Shown here one piece after another: positions 1-9,277 of a stretch of 64,000 nucleotides of DNA; position 1 is the stretch's first letter, and each line of letters starts with the position of its first letter. The position numbers were made by a program, and so were the translations under genes. Origin of the DNA: CAVONB01 sp963697205 (GTDB lineage Bacteria > Pseudomonadota > Alphaproteobacteria > Rhizobiales > Hyphomicrobiaceae); assembly GCA_963697205.1 (NCBI GenBank), contig CAVONB010000015.1:462226-526225 (forward strand), given 5' to 3'. The notes below the pieces were generated by a model. The model was not told where the DNA came from, ran no database searches, and saw only the letters and a program-made list of their open reading frames with translations.

Positions 1-752
1 TGGCCCGGATGCGGCAGGCCATAGGTTTCGTAGCGGCCGACGATCATGCGCACGATGCCTTTGAGGATCGTGCGTTGGAGGGCCATCGGCAGGTTCCAGA
101 TCGGCAGGTCGGTCAGCGGCCGGCCGAAAGCCATCTTGGGCAGGAACCAATAGCCCGAGCGCAGGCTCCAGTCGCACGAAGCCGCAGCTTCTGCAGCCTC
201 GCAGACGGCGTCGCAGCCGGAGTTGCCGCCGCCCATGACGAGCGTGCGCTGGCCCTTCAATTCGTCTGGTCCGGTGTAGTCGCGCGAGTGAATGAGGCGG
301 CCGGTGAAGGTGCCGGGATAGCTTGGCAGCTTCTTGTCCCAGTGATGTCCCGAACAGACGACGACACCTTTGTAGGTCCGCGTCTCGCCGTCGGCGAACG
401 TGACGTCCCACGCTTCGTCGGGGCGCGGCGCGGCGCGCGCGACGATGCGGCGTGTTTCGATGGCGCTCATCAAGCCGTTGTTGACGGCGAAGGCCTCAAG
501 GTAGCGCAGCATCTGGGCGCAACTGGGAAAATCCGGGTAGTCGGCCGGCATCGGCGTATCGGCGAATGCGGTCGCGGTCTTGGACGATACGATGTGGGTG
601 CGCGCTGGGATGGAGTGGCGCCAATTGCCGCCGACGCCATCGCCGGCGTCGACCTGATCGTAGGCGATGGCGTGTGCCTTCAGGGCCTTCGCCATGGCGA
701 GGCCGACCGGTCCCGCGCCCACCAACAACAACTTGTCCCGCGCCATCGCCAT
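1..752 (-). CDS. Flavin-containing monooxygenase-like FAD/NAD(P) oxidoreductase (partial, C-terminus outside window)
   Basis: The minus-strand frame opens at ATG 752 and runs off the left edge, giving about 250 residues. Near the N-terminus the Rossmann motif GAGPVG should bind FAD. A second dinucleotide motif, GGGNSG, further on is expected to bind NADPH. Between them lies an exact match to the flavin-monooxygenase fingerprint FxGxxxHxxxY, seen as FTGRLIHSRDY. The family oxygenates nucleophilic N or S atoms or carries out Baeyer-Villiger chemistry in the cytoplasm; the substrate cannot be read from the sequence. A second in-frame ATG lies two codons downstream and no strong ribosome site precedes either. 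The gene ends outside the window, so its completeness is unknown. Confidence 0.88.
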   Translation of the reverse strand, partial: MAMARDKLLLVGAGPVGLAMAKALKAHAIAYDQVDAGDGVGGNWRHSIPARTHIVSSKTATAFADTPMPADYPDFPSCAQMLRYLEAFAVNNGLMSAIETRRIVARAAPRPDEAWDVTFADGETRTYKGVVVCSGHHWDKKLPSYPGTFTGRLIHSRDYTGPDELKGQRTLVMGGGNSGCDAVCEAAEAAASCDWSLRSGYWFLPKMAFGRPLTDLPIWNLPMALQRTILKGIVRMIVGRYETYGLPHPG

Positions 753-1135
753 ATCTACCGTATGGTATTAAGATCGTCGGCTAACAATCTGATATCTAAG
801 GGCATGTCAACCGAGTGGCGGCTTTTGTCCGTTCGGCGTGCAGCCGTGCTTTGGTGTGCCGGGTAGCCGGCCCAATGGAAATGTTGCGCTATTACAATCG
901 ATTAGCGTGAGTGCCGGCGCGGGCCCGAACCGAGCCGGGTACGCACGAAATGCAGGTCGGCTGCCCCCTTGCGCGGTATCTCCGGCCGGCACGGAGTGCT
1001 TGGGTACGCGGCCGGCAATAGGCAGTCGATGGAAAAGGGGCGGCGCCCAAGACGCCGCCCCTTTCAATTGCTCGTCCAGCGTGGGCCCTTCAGCAGGGCG
1101 CTTTCAGCGGGATCGCGATGGGCCCGGGCGCTGCA
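753..1135. other. Intergenic region, 383 bases
   Basis: No credible coding frame is seen. It should hold the promoter of the flavin monooxygenase (left, minus strand) and the terminator of the binding-protein gene (right, minus strand; see 1033-1064). The sequence around 880-905 is locally AT-richer, but I see no confident -35/-10 pair. Confidence 0.6.
1033..1064 (-). terminator. Rho-independent terminator of the iron ABC operon
   Basis: A perfect 12-base stem (AAAGGGGCGGCG, 1034-1045, pairing with 1053-1064) has a 7-base loop and a short T run on the minus strand. It sits about 70 bases past the stop of the binding-protein gene, so it probably ends the permease-ATPase-binding-protein transcript. 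Confidence 0.75.
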
Positions 1136-2176
1136 TCACTGGAAGGTCTCGGCGAACTTCTTCTTCACCTGATTGGCGTTCTTTTCCAGGAAGTCGTAGT
1201 CCACCGGGATCACCTTGATCTTGGCAACGGGCGGCGCGCCGGCCGGCGGTTCGAGATCGATGCGGGCGGAGTAGCCGCCGGCCTTGGGGAAGATCTTCTG
1301 GGCGTCGTCGCTGATCATGTACTCGGCGAAGGCCTTGGCCGCGTTGGGGTTCGGCGAGCCCTTCACGACCGCGGTCGGGGAGGGAATGATGAATGTTCCG
1401 TCCTGCGGATAGACCGTGACGATGTCGTGTCCGGCCTTACGGTCGGCGGCGGCATAACTGTCGAGGGCGCCGACGGCGATGATGCGCTCAGCGCGCTTGA
1501 TGGTGTCGGAGACCTGCTGGTTGGAGCGCACGATCATGATGTCGTTCTTGCGCAGGCTCTCGTAGTAGCCCCAGCCGTTGATCTTGGAGATCATACCGAC
1601 GACCGACACCTGCAGTGAGGTGAAGGCGGGATCGGTCATGACGAGCTTGCCCTTGTACTTGGGGTCGAGCACGTCCTTCCAGGTCTTAGGCAGGTCGGCG
1701 GCGGCGATCTTGTCGGCGCGCGCGTAGAGCGTCATGACGTTGAGGCGCTGGCCGACCCATTGTCCGTCCTTGTCCTTGCCCGCCTCGACGATCTTGTCGA
1801 AGTTCTTCGGCTTGAAAGCGACGAACGTGCCTTTTTCGGCGAGCACGTTGGAGGCGGCGGGATCGGACGTGGTGAGCACGTCGGCAGCGACCTTGCCGGC
1901 GCCGATCTCCTGCTGGAAGCGGCGCAGGACGGCCGTGCCGCCGGAGCGGAACAGCTCAACCTTGATGCCGGTCGCCTTCTCGAATTCGTTGGCGATTTCC
2001 TGCGCCTGCTTGATCGGCGTCGACGTGTACCAGCTGACCTTGCCTTCCTTCTTGGCTGCGGCCATGTCCACGGCATCCTGCGCGGCAGCGCCGGTGCCGA
2101 GGCCGGCGGCGAGCAGGCCCGCGACGATCAGGCGTGCGCGCCCGGCGTGGGTCGGCAATCGTGTCGTGTCGGTCAT
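1136..2176 (-). CDS. ABC transporter periplasmic iron(III)-type substrate-binding protein
   Basis: This 346-residue extracellular solute-binding protein family 1 member has a signal peptide at about residues 1-32, cleaved near AAA-Q. The mature protein begins with a segment typical of Fe3+ binders of the FbpA/AfuA/FutA group (KKEGKVSWYTSTP, then a region starting FEKATGIKVE). In that family it captures ferric ions or small anion complexes in the periplasm and delivers them to the permease encoded upstream. It is the third gene of a minus-strand operon: permease, ATPase, 57-base gap, this gene, terminator. The metal is inferred from family resemblance; 2-aminoethylphosphonate or sugar-phosphate binders are close relatives and not excluded. 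Confidence 0.9.
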   Translation of the reverse strand: MTDTTRLPTHAGRARLIVAGLLAAGLGTGAAAQDAVDMAAAKKEGKVSWYTSTPIKQAQEIANEFEKATGIKVELFRSGGTAVLRRFQQEIGAGKVAADVLTTSDPAASNVLAEKGTFVAFKPKNFDKIVEAGKDKDGQWVGQRLNVMTLYARADKIAAADLPKTWKDVLDPKYKGKLVMTDPAFTSLQVSVVGMISKINGWGYYESLRKNDIMIVRSNQQVSDTIKRAERIIAVGALDSYAAADRKAGHDIVTVYPQDGTFIIPSPTAVVKGSPNPNAAKAFAEYMISDDAQKIFPKAGGYSARIDLEPPAGAPPVAKIKVIPVDYDFLEKNANQVKKKFAETFQ

Positions 2177-2233
2177 TGTCGTCTCCCTTCGTTATCGTTT
2201 GCGATCCTGGTGGCGTGGCCCACGTCGAGCGCC

Positions 2234-3349
2234 TCAGCGCGGAGCGGACGCGGAAGCAGGCTTGTCAGACGGCGGCCCCAGTACGGTGATCTCGCTGCCG
2301 TCGATGGTGATGGCGATCGGGTCGCCGGGGGCGAGGCGCACGCGCGGGGTTGCCTGCACGCGCAACTCGGGACCGTTGTCGCAGCGCACGACATATTCGA
2401 CGAGGTTGCCGAGGAAGGTGCGCTCGCTGACGGTGCCGGCGCGCGGGCTTGCGGTGTCGGGCGCGGCGATGGTGATGCTCTCGGGGCGCAATGCGATCTC
2501 GATCTTCTGCCCGGCCGACATGCCGGAGGGGACGAGCGCCTCGAAGGCGAGGTCTGGCGACAGCGCCAGGCGGGCGCGCGTGCCGCTGGTGGCGGCGATC
2601 TCGGCGGGCACGAGGTTCACGAGGCCCATGAAGTCGGCGACGACGCGGTTGGCGGGGCGGCCATAGACCTCCTCGGGCGTGCCGAATTGCTGCAGCCTGC
2701 CGCCGTGAATGACGGCGATCCGGTCCGACAGCGCCAGCGCCTCGGCCTGGTCGTGGGTGACGTAGACGAAAGTGATGCCGGTGCGCCGCTGAAGGTCCTT
2801 CAGCTCGCTGCGCATACGCTCGCGCAGTTTCGCGTCGAGGTTGGAGAGCGGCTCATCGAGCAGCAAGATGCCGGGCTCCACGACGAGGCTGCGGGCGAGC
2901 GCGACGCGCTGCTGCTGGCCGCCCGACAACTCGCTGGGATAGCGGCCCTCCAGGCCGGTGAGATTGACGAGTGCCAGTGTCTTGTCGACGGCGGCCTTGA
3001 TCTCGGCTGCGCCAAGCTTCCTGAGCTTCAGCCCGAAGGCGACGTTCTCGGCGACGGTCTTATGCGGCCAGACGGCGTAGTTCTGGAACACCATGCCCAT
3101 GCCGCGCGCTTCGGGGGGGACGACGCCCTGGGACGAGGACACCAGGCGATCGCCGGCGTGGATCGTGCCGGTATCGGGCTTCAGGAAGCCGGCGACGAGG
3201 CGCAGCGTCGTCGTCTTGCCGCAGCCGGATGGGCCGAGCAGGGTGACGAATTGGTTGTCGGCGATATCGAGCGATAGGTCGGCGACGGCCGCCATCTTCG
3301 CATCGGCCGCGTAGGACTTCGACAGGCCCTCGATGGTGATGGCGGTCAT
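2234..3349 (-). CDS. ABC transporter ATP-binding protein (FbpC/PotA type)
   Basis: This 371-residue importer ATPase starts at ATG 3349, which overlaps the permease stop by one base (TGATG), a mark of translational coupling. Walker A GPSGCGKT is at about 39-46, the signature LSGGQQQRVALARSL at 141-155 and Walker B ILLLDEP at 161-167. A C-terminal TOBE-like extension follows from about residue 280. It powers the adjacent two-domain permease. The reading frame stays open far upstream across the permease gene (to about 5251), but that part is an antisense-quality shadow; the conserved N-terminus MTAITIEGLSK fixes the start. Confidence 0.95.
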   Translation of the reverse strand: MTAITIEGLSKSYAADAKMAAVADLSLDIADNQFVTLLGPSGCGKTTTLRLVAGFLKPDTGTIHAGDRLVSSSQGVVPPEARGMGMVFQNYAVWPHKTVAENVAFGLKLRKLGAAEIKAAVDKTLALVNLTGLEGRYPSELSGGQQQRVALARSLVVEPGILLLDEPLSNLDAKLRERMRSELKDLQRRTGITFVYVTHDQAEALALSDRIAVIHGGRLQQFGTPEEVYGRPANRVVADFMGLVNLVPAEIAATSGTRARLALSPDLAFEALVPSGMSAGQKIEIALRPESITIAAPDTASPRAGTVSERTFLGNLVEYVVRCDNGPELRVQATPRVRLAPGDPIAITIDGSEITVLGPPSDKPASASAPR

Positions 3350-5130
3350 CAGGCCGGCACTCCGGTGGTGGTGCTTTGCGTGTTGCTCGCGCTGCCGCTG
3401 CGGCTGCCGATGCGTCCGCCGCCGAAGCGATGGGCGATCCAAAGTGCGAGCGTGATGATGAACATGTTGACCATGGCGAGGGCGGCGACGCTTTCCATGT
3501 AGCCGGTCTCGTAGAGGTTGTAGACGGCGACCGCGAGCGTGATCGATCCCGAGGAGAACAGCAGGATCGAGGCGGAAAGCTCCTGGATGACGGGCACAAA
3601 TACGAGCAGCCAGCCGGCGAACAGGCCGGGCCGCATCAAGGGCAGCGTGATCGCGCGCATGGTCTGGCCCCAGGTCGCGCCGAGGACGCGCGCGGATTCC
3701 TCGAGCGAGCCGTCGATCTGGCGCAGCGCGGTATTGGCCGCGCGCACGCCGAGCGGGATGTAGCGGCCGACGTAGGCGAGCAGCAGGATGACGAGCGTGC
3801 CGTAGATCGGCAGCGGCATTTTCAGCCAGAACTGGATAAGGGCGACGGCCATGACGATGCCGGGAAGACCGAGCGGCACGAGGGCTGCGTAGTCGAGCAG
3901 TCTGCGACCGGGGAGCTGGGTGCGGATGTCGATCCACGACAGGATGGCGCCGAGGAACACGGCGACGGTGGCTGCGACGACGGCGAGCAGCAGGCTGTTG
4001 AGGATCGCGCGCTGGGTGACGTCGTATTTCCAAAGCACGAATACGTAGTTGTCGAGCGTGATGTTCTTCCAGAACTCCAGGCCCCAGGACTTGGACAGCG
4101 ACACGGCGATCAACGTGCCGTAGGGCGCTGCGATCGAGATGGCGAACACGATCAGCACGATGGCGATGATGACCCAGCGCCAGATTCCCAGGTCGATCAG
4201 ATCGTGGCGTGCGCCCTTGCCGCCGAGCGTGACGTAGGAGCGGCGCGAGAGGAAATGTCGCTGCAGCCACAGGGCGCCGACCGTGATCAGGATGAACAGG
4301 ATGGAGAGCGCAGATGCGAGGCCGTACTGCGGCGGGAAATCGAACAGTGCGTAGATGCGTGTCGGCAGCGTGAAGATGCGGGCGGGCAGGCCTATGATCG
4401 CCTGGCTGCCGAACAGCGCGATGGCGTTGACGAAGGCGAGCAGCGTGCCGGCGAGGATGGCAGGGGCGACGAGCGGCAGGGTGATGGTGGCAGCAGTGCG
4501 CAAGCGGCCGGCGCCGAGGATCTGGGCGGCCTCCTCGTAGCTGGCGTCGACCGACTGAAGCGCGCTGGAGGCCAGCAGATAAACGAAGGGGAAGGTGTGC
4601 ATCACCGTGACGAGCACGAGGCCGGCCATGGAGAAGACGTTGAAGGTCAGCGACGGCAGGCCGGCGACGTCGCGCATCAGCACGTTGACGAGGCCGGAGT
4701 TGGGGCTGAACAGATTGACGTAGGCGATTGCGGTCAGGAACGGCGGCGATAGGTATGACAGGGTCGCCGTCAACTGGATCAGCGGCTTGGCGGGCACGTT
4801 GGTGCGGGTGACCGCCCAGGCGAGCGGCAGGCCGATCAACAGGCTGAAGAGGCCCGTCCAGGCGCCGAGCTCGAGCGAGTTGAACAGCGCGCGATAGTAG
4901 AGGCGGCCGGTGGCGGCCTCGTGGAAGTGCGCGAGCGTCGGTCCCGTCTCGCCCTGGAATGCGGAGATGAGCAGGAAGGCAATGGGTAGGACGACGAGCA
5001 CGACGAGCGCGGCGACGGCCGCACCCATGACGAAGCGCTCGACGCGGCGACCGCGGCGCTCTTCGGCATCCAGCATCGGCCCGGCGACCGCGATCAGGTC
5101 GGCGGAGGCGGCTCCGGCTTTGCCGGGCAT
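3349..5130 (-). CDS. ABC transporter permease with two fused MetI domains (FbpB type)
   Basis: This 593-residue inner-membrane protein has about twelve predicted membrane segments, arranged as two binding-protein-dependent transport domains with a linker around residue 300. Each half carries an EAA-like loop (SYEEAAQILGAG in the first half, LEESARVLGATWGQ in the second) that docks on the ATPase. Fused double permeases of this length are typical of Fe3+ and related anion importers. The N-terminal cytoplasmic stretch before the first membrane segment is about 35 residues. It is the first gene of the operon and is followed directly by the ATPase. Confidence 0.95.
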   Translation of the reverse strand: MPGKAGAASADLIAVAGPMLDAEERRGRRVERFVMGAAVAALVVLVVLPIAFLLISAFQGETGPTLAHFHEAATGRLYYRALFNSLELGAWTGLFSLLIGLPLAWAVTRTNVPAKPLIQLTATLSYLSPPFLTAIAYVNLFSPNSGLVNVLMRDVAGLPSLTFNVFSMAGLVLVTVMHTFPFVYLLASSALQSVDASYEEAAQILGAGRLRTAATITLPLVAPAILAGTLLAFVNAIALFGSQAIIGLPARIFTLPTRIYALFDFPPQYGLASALSILFILITVGALWLQRHFLSRRSYVTLGGKGARHDLIDLGIWRWVIIAIVLIVFAISIAAPYGTLIAVSLSKSWGLEFWKNITLDNYVFVLWKYDVTQRAILNSLLLAVVAATVAVFLGAILSWIDIRTQLPGRRLLDYAALVPLGLPGIVMAVALIQFWLKMPLPIYGTLVILLLAYVGRYIPLGVRAANTALRQIDGSLEESARVLGATWGQTMRAITLPLMRPGLFAGWLLVFVPVIQELSASILLFSSGSITLAVAVYNLYETGYMESVAALAMVNMFIITLALWIAHRFGGGRIGSRSGSASNTQSTTTGVPA

Positions 5131-5456
5131 GGCGGTGCCTCTTTCTTGAGCGTTTCCTCGTGCGGGACGCCGCGGGCGCGGTTGTGTCCGGGCCGGAGAC
5201 GTCCGTTTGGCAAGCGATCGGCATCGGCTCGGGCCGACGGCGCATGATCACTGCCAGCGCGGCGTTATCGCGGTCCAGGGGCCGGATGTCGAGGGGGATT
5301 GTGAGGGCGTCGCGGATTGGCAGGTCCCGGTCATGCGCATGGCCTGGATCGAGCGGTGTGGCCGATCTACGTCCACGTCCCTAGGGTGGTCTGCGGTCCA
5401 GCGATGGGCCGATGGTCGCCAGAGGGGCTCGGTCCCAGGTCGGCGGCGAACCCGGC
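5131..5456. other. Intergenic region, 326 bases
   Basis: It lies between the CDF gene and the iron ABC operon, both read leftward. No coding frame with convincing composition or a ribosome site is seen on either strand. It should contain the operon promoter, and any iron-responsive operator would lie here, but I could not identify a Fur, RirA or Irr box by eye. Confidence 0.5.
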
Positions 5457-6512
5457 CTATAGGTTGACAGCCCCCTTGTCGCGGTCGGCGTCCTTGGCCT
5501 TGTGCTCTGGCTCGACGTGGACGACGACCTCGGAGCCCTCGATCTCGGCCTCGATGGCGTGCTCGAGCCGGTCGCAGATGGTGTGCGCCTCGTCGACGGT
5601 CATGGTGCCGGGTACGACCAGGTGGAATTCGATAAAGGTCGCCCGGCCGGCGAGCCGGGTGCGGATGTCGTGGACCTGTAGGGCGCCGTCGCCGTTGCGG
5701 GCGATCGCGGCGCGGATGCGGGTCTCGATCTCTTGGCCGGCGGTCTCGTCCATCAAGTGGCTGAGCGAGCTCGTGACGATGCGATAGCCCGCGACCAGGA
5801 TGTTGACGGCGACGGCGGCGGCCAGCAGCGGGTCGAGGATGTGCCATCCCGTGAGCGCCACCAGGCCCAGACCGATAAGCACGCCGATCGAGGTGGCGAC
5901 ATCGGTCAGGAGGTGCCAGCCGTCGGCGGCCAGCGCGTGCGATTGCCAGACGCGGCCGCGCGAGATCAGCACCCAAGCCCAACCGGCGTTTATGGCGGTG
6001 GCCACGAGGTTGATGAGCATGCCCTCGTAGGGCTGGCCGATGGTGCGCGCGGAGACGAGGGCGGCCCAGGCCTCCTGCATGATCATGACGGCGGCGAGGA
6101 TGATCAGCGCGCCTTCGAGAGTGGCGGAAAAGAGCTCCGCCTTGTGATGGCCGAAGGGGTGGCGCCGGTCGGCCGGCCGGTGACTGACCTTGATGGCGAC
6201 CAGGGCGGCGACGGCGGTGACGAGATTGACGATGCTCTCGAGTGCATCGGAGTAGAGCGCGACGCTGCCGGTGCGCAAGTAGGCGACGTATTTGATGCCC
6301 ATCACCAGGAGCGAGACGACGATGCTGCCGGTGGCGAGTAGCACCAGCCGGCGCTCCGAGTGCGCGAGGGTCTCGCGCGTGTGGCCGGATTTGCGGGCTG
6401 GCGGCGGAGGCTGACCATCACCGTCGCCGTTCCCATTACCATTGCCGGGGCCATCGCGGCGCGGAGGCCCGCTGGCGGCAGGCTGGGTCGGGTGCTTGCG
6501 ATCCAGTCTCAT
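5457..6512 (-). CDS. Cation diffusion facilitator (CDF) family transporter
   Basis: This 351-residue protein has six predicted membrane helices between about residues 55 and 250 and a cytoplasmic ferredoxin-like C-terminal domain. Metal-site helices are visible as LYSDALESIVN and ADGWHLLTDVATS, with the acidic and histidine residues that coordinate Zn2+, Mn2+ or Fe2+ in the family. It should export a divalent metal by proton antiport. The first 45 residues are unusual: a hydrophilic, low-complexity run of alternating Gly with Asn and then Asp (about residues 22-33), followed by prolines. That segment could bind metal or be a disordered tail. The gene stands alone upstream of the iron importer; the physiological metal is not known. 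Confidence 0.93.
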   Translation of the reverse strand: MRLDRKHPTQPAASGPPRRDGPGNGNGNGDGDGQPPPPARKSGHTRETLAHSERRLVLLATGSIVVSLLVMGIKYVAYLRTGSVALYSDALESIVNLVTAVAALVAIKVSHRPADRRHPFGHHKAELFSATLEGALIILAAVMIMQEAWAALVSARTIGQPYEGMLINLVATAINAGWAWVLISRGRVWQSHALAADGWHLLTDVATSIGVLIGLGLVALTGWHILDPLLAAAVAVNILVAGYRIVTSSLSHLMDETAGQEIETRIRAAIARNGDGALQVHDIRTRLAGRATFIEFHLVVPGTMTVDEAHTICDRLEHAIEAEIEGSEVVVHVEPEHKAKDADRDKGAVNL

Positions 6513-6808
6513 GCGCGATCAGGTCTCACGGTGTGCGTCAGGCTTGGCGGCAGGCTCGCGCGCGGCCGGGTGGTGGCGGCGGGCGAAGCTCGATGTCAAA
6601 CGCGGCCTGTCTGCCAGAGGTTCGCCGACAATAGAAGCCGACACGGCCGCGCATCCCGTGGCGCCGTCCACAGATTTTCCACACCGCCGGCTCGCGTCTG
6701 GGCCGCGAATCGGGTGCATCGGGGCATTGAAGATTAGGCGTCACTGGAGCGCGCAGCGTTGCCGGGCCGGGCGCGAGCCGGCCAGCGCCATAGCTGGGAG
6801 ATCGCGGG

Positions 6809-7663
6809 ATGGCCAATTTCACCACGCACATCGCTGTCGGTACGGTGGTTTCCGGTGTGATGGCGACGCTTACGCTGGCGGCCGACGTCGTCGCGCCGGA
6901 AAACCTCGTCGCGGTGACACTGGCGGGTGTGCTGGGCTCGGTGCTGCCCGACATCGATCTGAAGGATTCGCGGCCGGCCAAATTGATGTGGTCGGGCCTT
7001 GGCATCTTCTTCTCGTTCGCGGTTCTGTTCGTCTACGCGACCAAGTTCTCGGTGGCCGAGTTGTGGATCCTGTGGCTCGGGACGCTGGTGTTCGTGCGCT
7101 ACGGCATGCAAGCGATCTTCGATCGAACCGCCGTACATCGCGGTATCTGGCATTCGGTTCTGGCCGCCCTGTTCATGGCGATCCTGACGGCGATCGTCTT
7201 CCGCCATGTCGCGGAGCGGCACGAGGGTGTGGCCTGGCTGGCCGGCGGGTTCATGTTCGTGGGCTACCTGACGCACCTGATCCTCGACGAGATGTATTCG
7301 GTCGACATCATGGATCGGCGAATCAAGGCGTCGTTCGGGACTGCGCTCAAGCTGGTCGACACCCGGCATCCCGTCCACAGCGCCGCGATGCTGGCCGTGA
7401 CGGTTGCGGCGTTGTTCATGGCGCCGCCGGTGACGACGTTCGTGGAAGGGATCTCCTCGCGCTCGCTGTGGGTGGAGTTGAACGACAAGCTGTTGCCGAA
7501 GGGCAAGTGGTTCGGCGTGTTTGACCCGCTCGGTCATCGGGTGGCCGGCGATTCGGCGCGCCAGGCGCCGACGGTTACGACCGGCGATGGCATCGGCTCG
7601 GGGCGGGGCATCGAGACGGGGGCGATCCCTGAGCGCGCGGCGCCCGGGGCGGAGCGGAACTGA
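6809..7663 (+). CDS. YdjM-like inner-membrane metal-dependent hydrolase-family protein
   Basis: This 284-residue protein resembles the YdjM/DUF457 family of membrane-bound putative hydrolases. It opens with MANFTTHIAVG, has several hydrophobic segments across the first 230 residues, and shows conserved polar motifs embedded in the membrane part (SVLPDIDLKDS, RGIWHSV, HLILDEMYSVD). The His and Asp residues in these motifs suggest a metal site. The last 50 residues are Gly/Ala/Arg-rich and probably disordered. The function of the family is unproven; some members are SOS-regulated. A likely ribosome site (GGGAG) sits upstream of the ATG. It converges with the TetR gene. Confidence 0.85.
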   Translation: MANFTTHIAVGTVVSGVMATLTLAADVVAPENLVAVTLAGVLGSVLPDIDLKDSRPAKLMWSGLGIFFSFAVLFVYATKFSVAELWILWLGTLVFVRYGMQAIFDRTAVHRGIWHSVLAALFMAILTAIVFRHVAERHEGVAWLAGGFMFVGYLTHLILDEMYSVDIMDRRIKASFGTALKLVDTRHPVHSAAMLAVTVAALFMAPPVTTFVEGISSRSLWVELNDKLLPKGKWFGVFDPLGHRVAGDSARQAPTVTTGDGIGSGRGIETGAIPERAAPGAERN

Positions 7664-7735
7664 TCGTCGTCTCCTGGCCGCGCGGCCGGACATTGCAGTC
7701 TTGCGCCGGGACAGTTTTGCGGCGCGGGCGCCGTC

Positions 7736-8371
7736 TCAGGCGGGGCCGCATTCCCTGACGGATGGGCGCTGCTGCTGGGCGGCGAGGCCGCTCAGGAATA
7801 CCGCGACGAGGTCTTCGATCAGTGGAAGGGCGCTCTCCGCGGTGACGCTGGAGAGCTTGTCGGCAGTCGACAGGGACGTGATGCCGTGCACGCCCGCCCA
7901 CAATACGCGCGCGGCGCGCTGCAAGGCGGCTGCGTCGCCGTCAGGTACGATGGGCTTCAGCGCATGCTCGACGCGGCTCATGAGCAGATCGAGCTTGTCC
8001 TGGTACCAGGCCGGCATCGGGGTCCCCGGCGGGAGATGATGCTCGAAGAGCAGGTTCCAGCGGCGCGGATGCTCGTGGGTGAAGCGCAGGTAGGCCATCG
8101 CCAGATTGCGCACGTATTCCTTGGGGTCGTTGCTCTCGGGGATGGCATCGAGGCGCTCGTCCAGGGCGTCGAGCAGACGTGCCTCCACGTGGAGGATGAC
8201 GTCGTCCAGGTTCTCGAAGACGTTGTAGATCGTGCCGGGCGAATAGCCGATACGCTTGGCGATCTCGCGAGCGGAGAGATTGGAGAGCCCGCCTTCGGCG
8301 ATCAAATCCTCGGCTGCTCCGAGAATCAGATGCCTCAGCTCGTCACTCGTATGGGAGGAGCGTCGCCCCAT
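7736..8371 (-). CDS. TetR/AcrR family transcriptional regulator
   Basis: This 211-residue protein has an N-terminal helix-turn-helix at about residues 10-55, where LSAREIAKRIGYSPGTIYNV is the recognition region. A ligand-binding, dimerising C-terminal domain resembles the WHG-type TetR group (TRAARVLWAGVHGI). Such proteins normally repress a neighbouring or own promoter and release DNA on binding a small molecule. No divergent target is obvious: the next gene is the last of the leftward TadE-like pair, so it may be autoregulated or act elsewhere. The 236 bases upstream are AT-richer than the surroundings and should carry its promoter. Confidence 0.92.
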   Translation of the reverse strand: MGRRSSHTSDELRHLILGAAEDLIAEGGLSNLSAREIAKRIGYSPGTIYNVFENLDDVILHVEARLLDALDERLDAIPESNDPKEYVRNLAMAYLRFTHEHPRRWNLLFEHHLPPGTPMPAWYQDKLDLLMSRVEHALKPIVPDGDAAALQRAARVLWAGVHGITSLSTADKLSSVTAESALPLIEDLVAVFLSGLAAQQQRPSVRECGPA

Positions 8372-8607
8372 GCTTTTTTCGCTGCCCGATCAGCCAGCCC
8401 TGCAATCACCATACGAGAGAGTCTATTGCAGACAAGCGGTTATCAATCGGCGCGCGATATAACTGTCTTACGTTGAAGCCGGGTAAATTGTGGCGGGATT
8501 GTGGCTGCTGGCCGATCCGGCCATGCCGACGGCGCCACCCACGGCCGGCACAAGTCAGAAGGTCAAGGGTCCAAATCGGCAGGGCCGCGGCCGGCTGCGC
8601 TTCAAGA

Positions 8608-9222
8608 TCAGGGGCAGGTCAGCATGCAGTTGGGATTTTCTGCATTGTAGACCACGCAAGACTTGCGGGGGCTGACGGTCGCCTTGTCGCGCAGCGTGAC
8701 GGCAGAGTTCAGGTAGTGCGAGAGGATCAGGGGCTCATAGTCGTATTCGGACTCGACGATGATGGCACTCGCGCCCCGGCTGAGCAGGCCGTCCGGCATC
8801 GTGTAGCTGGTGCACTTGGCGGGCACGGAGGCGCCGTTGTAGCCCTTCGACCACTCGACGCGGGTCTGGCTGGCATCGTCGGGGTCGGCCTTGATGGAGA
8901 TGATGCCGACCTTCATGCGCGTGGGGTCGTAGGGCGACAGCAGGTGCTTGACGATGTCCATGGTGGCGTCGAGCGAGGAATCCGAGGCGGTGTCGTCGCG
9001 GGCGATGAGGTCGGCGGTTGCGGCCGTCGCCATCGATACGCGGCGATCGAGGCCGACGGCCTGACCCAGCTCCAGCGTGCCGATGAACATCAGGAACAGC
9101 AGCGGCACGAGCATGCCGAACTCAACGGCAGCGATGCCGCGCTCGTCGGATTTCAGACCGGCGCTGCGCTGCGCGAGGCGCGCGAACAGCCGTCTCATGC
9201 GCGTGTCGGTCATCTTGGTCAT
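8608..9222 (-). CDS. TadE-like minor pilin / pilus assembly protein
   Basis: This 204-residue TadE-family protein has the N-terminal pseudopilin pattern: a basic leader, then DERGIAAVEFGMLVPLLFLM at about residues 25-44, with the Gly-x4-Glu-Phe processing signature of Tad prepilins. The rest should be an exported domain with several Cys residues near the C-terminus. In Tad systems TadE and TadF are minor pilins matured by the prepilin peptidase (here CpaA). It is the downstream member of a minus-strand pair, 55 bases after the gene at 9278-9877. Confidence 0.9.
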   Translation of the reverse strand: MTKMTDTRMRRLFARLAQRSAGLKSDERGIAAVEFGMLVPLLFLMFIGTLELGQAVGLDRRVSMATAATADLIARDDTASDSSLDATMDIVKHLLSPYDPTRMKVGIISIKADPDDASQTRVEWSKGYNGASVPAKCTSYTMPDGLLSRGASAIIVESEYDYEPLILSHYLNSAVTLRDKATVSPRKSCVVYNAENPNCMLTCP

Positions 9223-9277
9223 TTCAGGTCTCGCCGTTCACTCGGGTCGCAGCGGTGCGGGGGGGGGGCGCATCGCC

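Noticed and set aside
3376..4752. 458-codon plus-strand frame antisense to the permease
   Set aside because: Composition (Asp/Gly/Arg/Gln-rich) and lack of domains mark it as a shadow of the permease gene.
2234..5251. One continuous 1005-codon minus-strand frame covering ATPase and permease
   Set aside because: Only the part from 3349 leftward encodes a recognisable protein (ABC ATPase). The rest is a high-GC open frame antiphase to the real permease gene and is Arg/Pro-rich without motifs.
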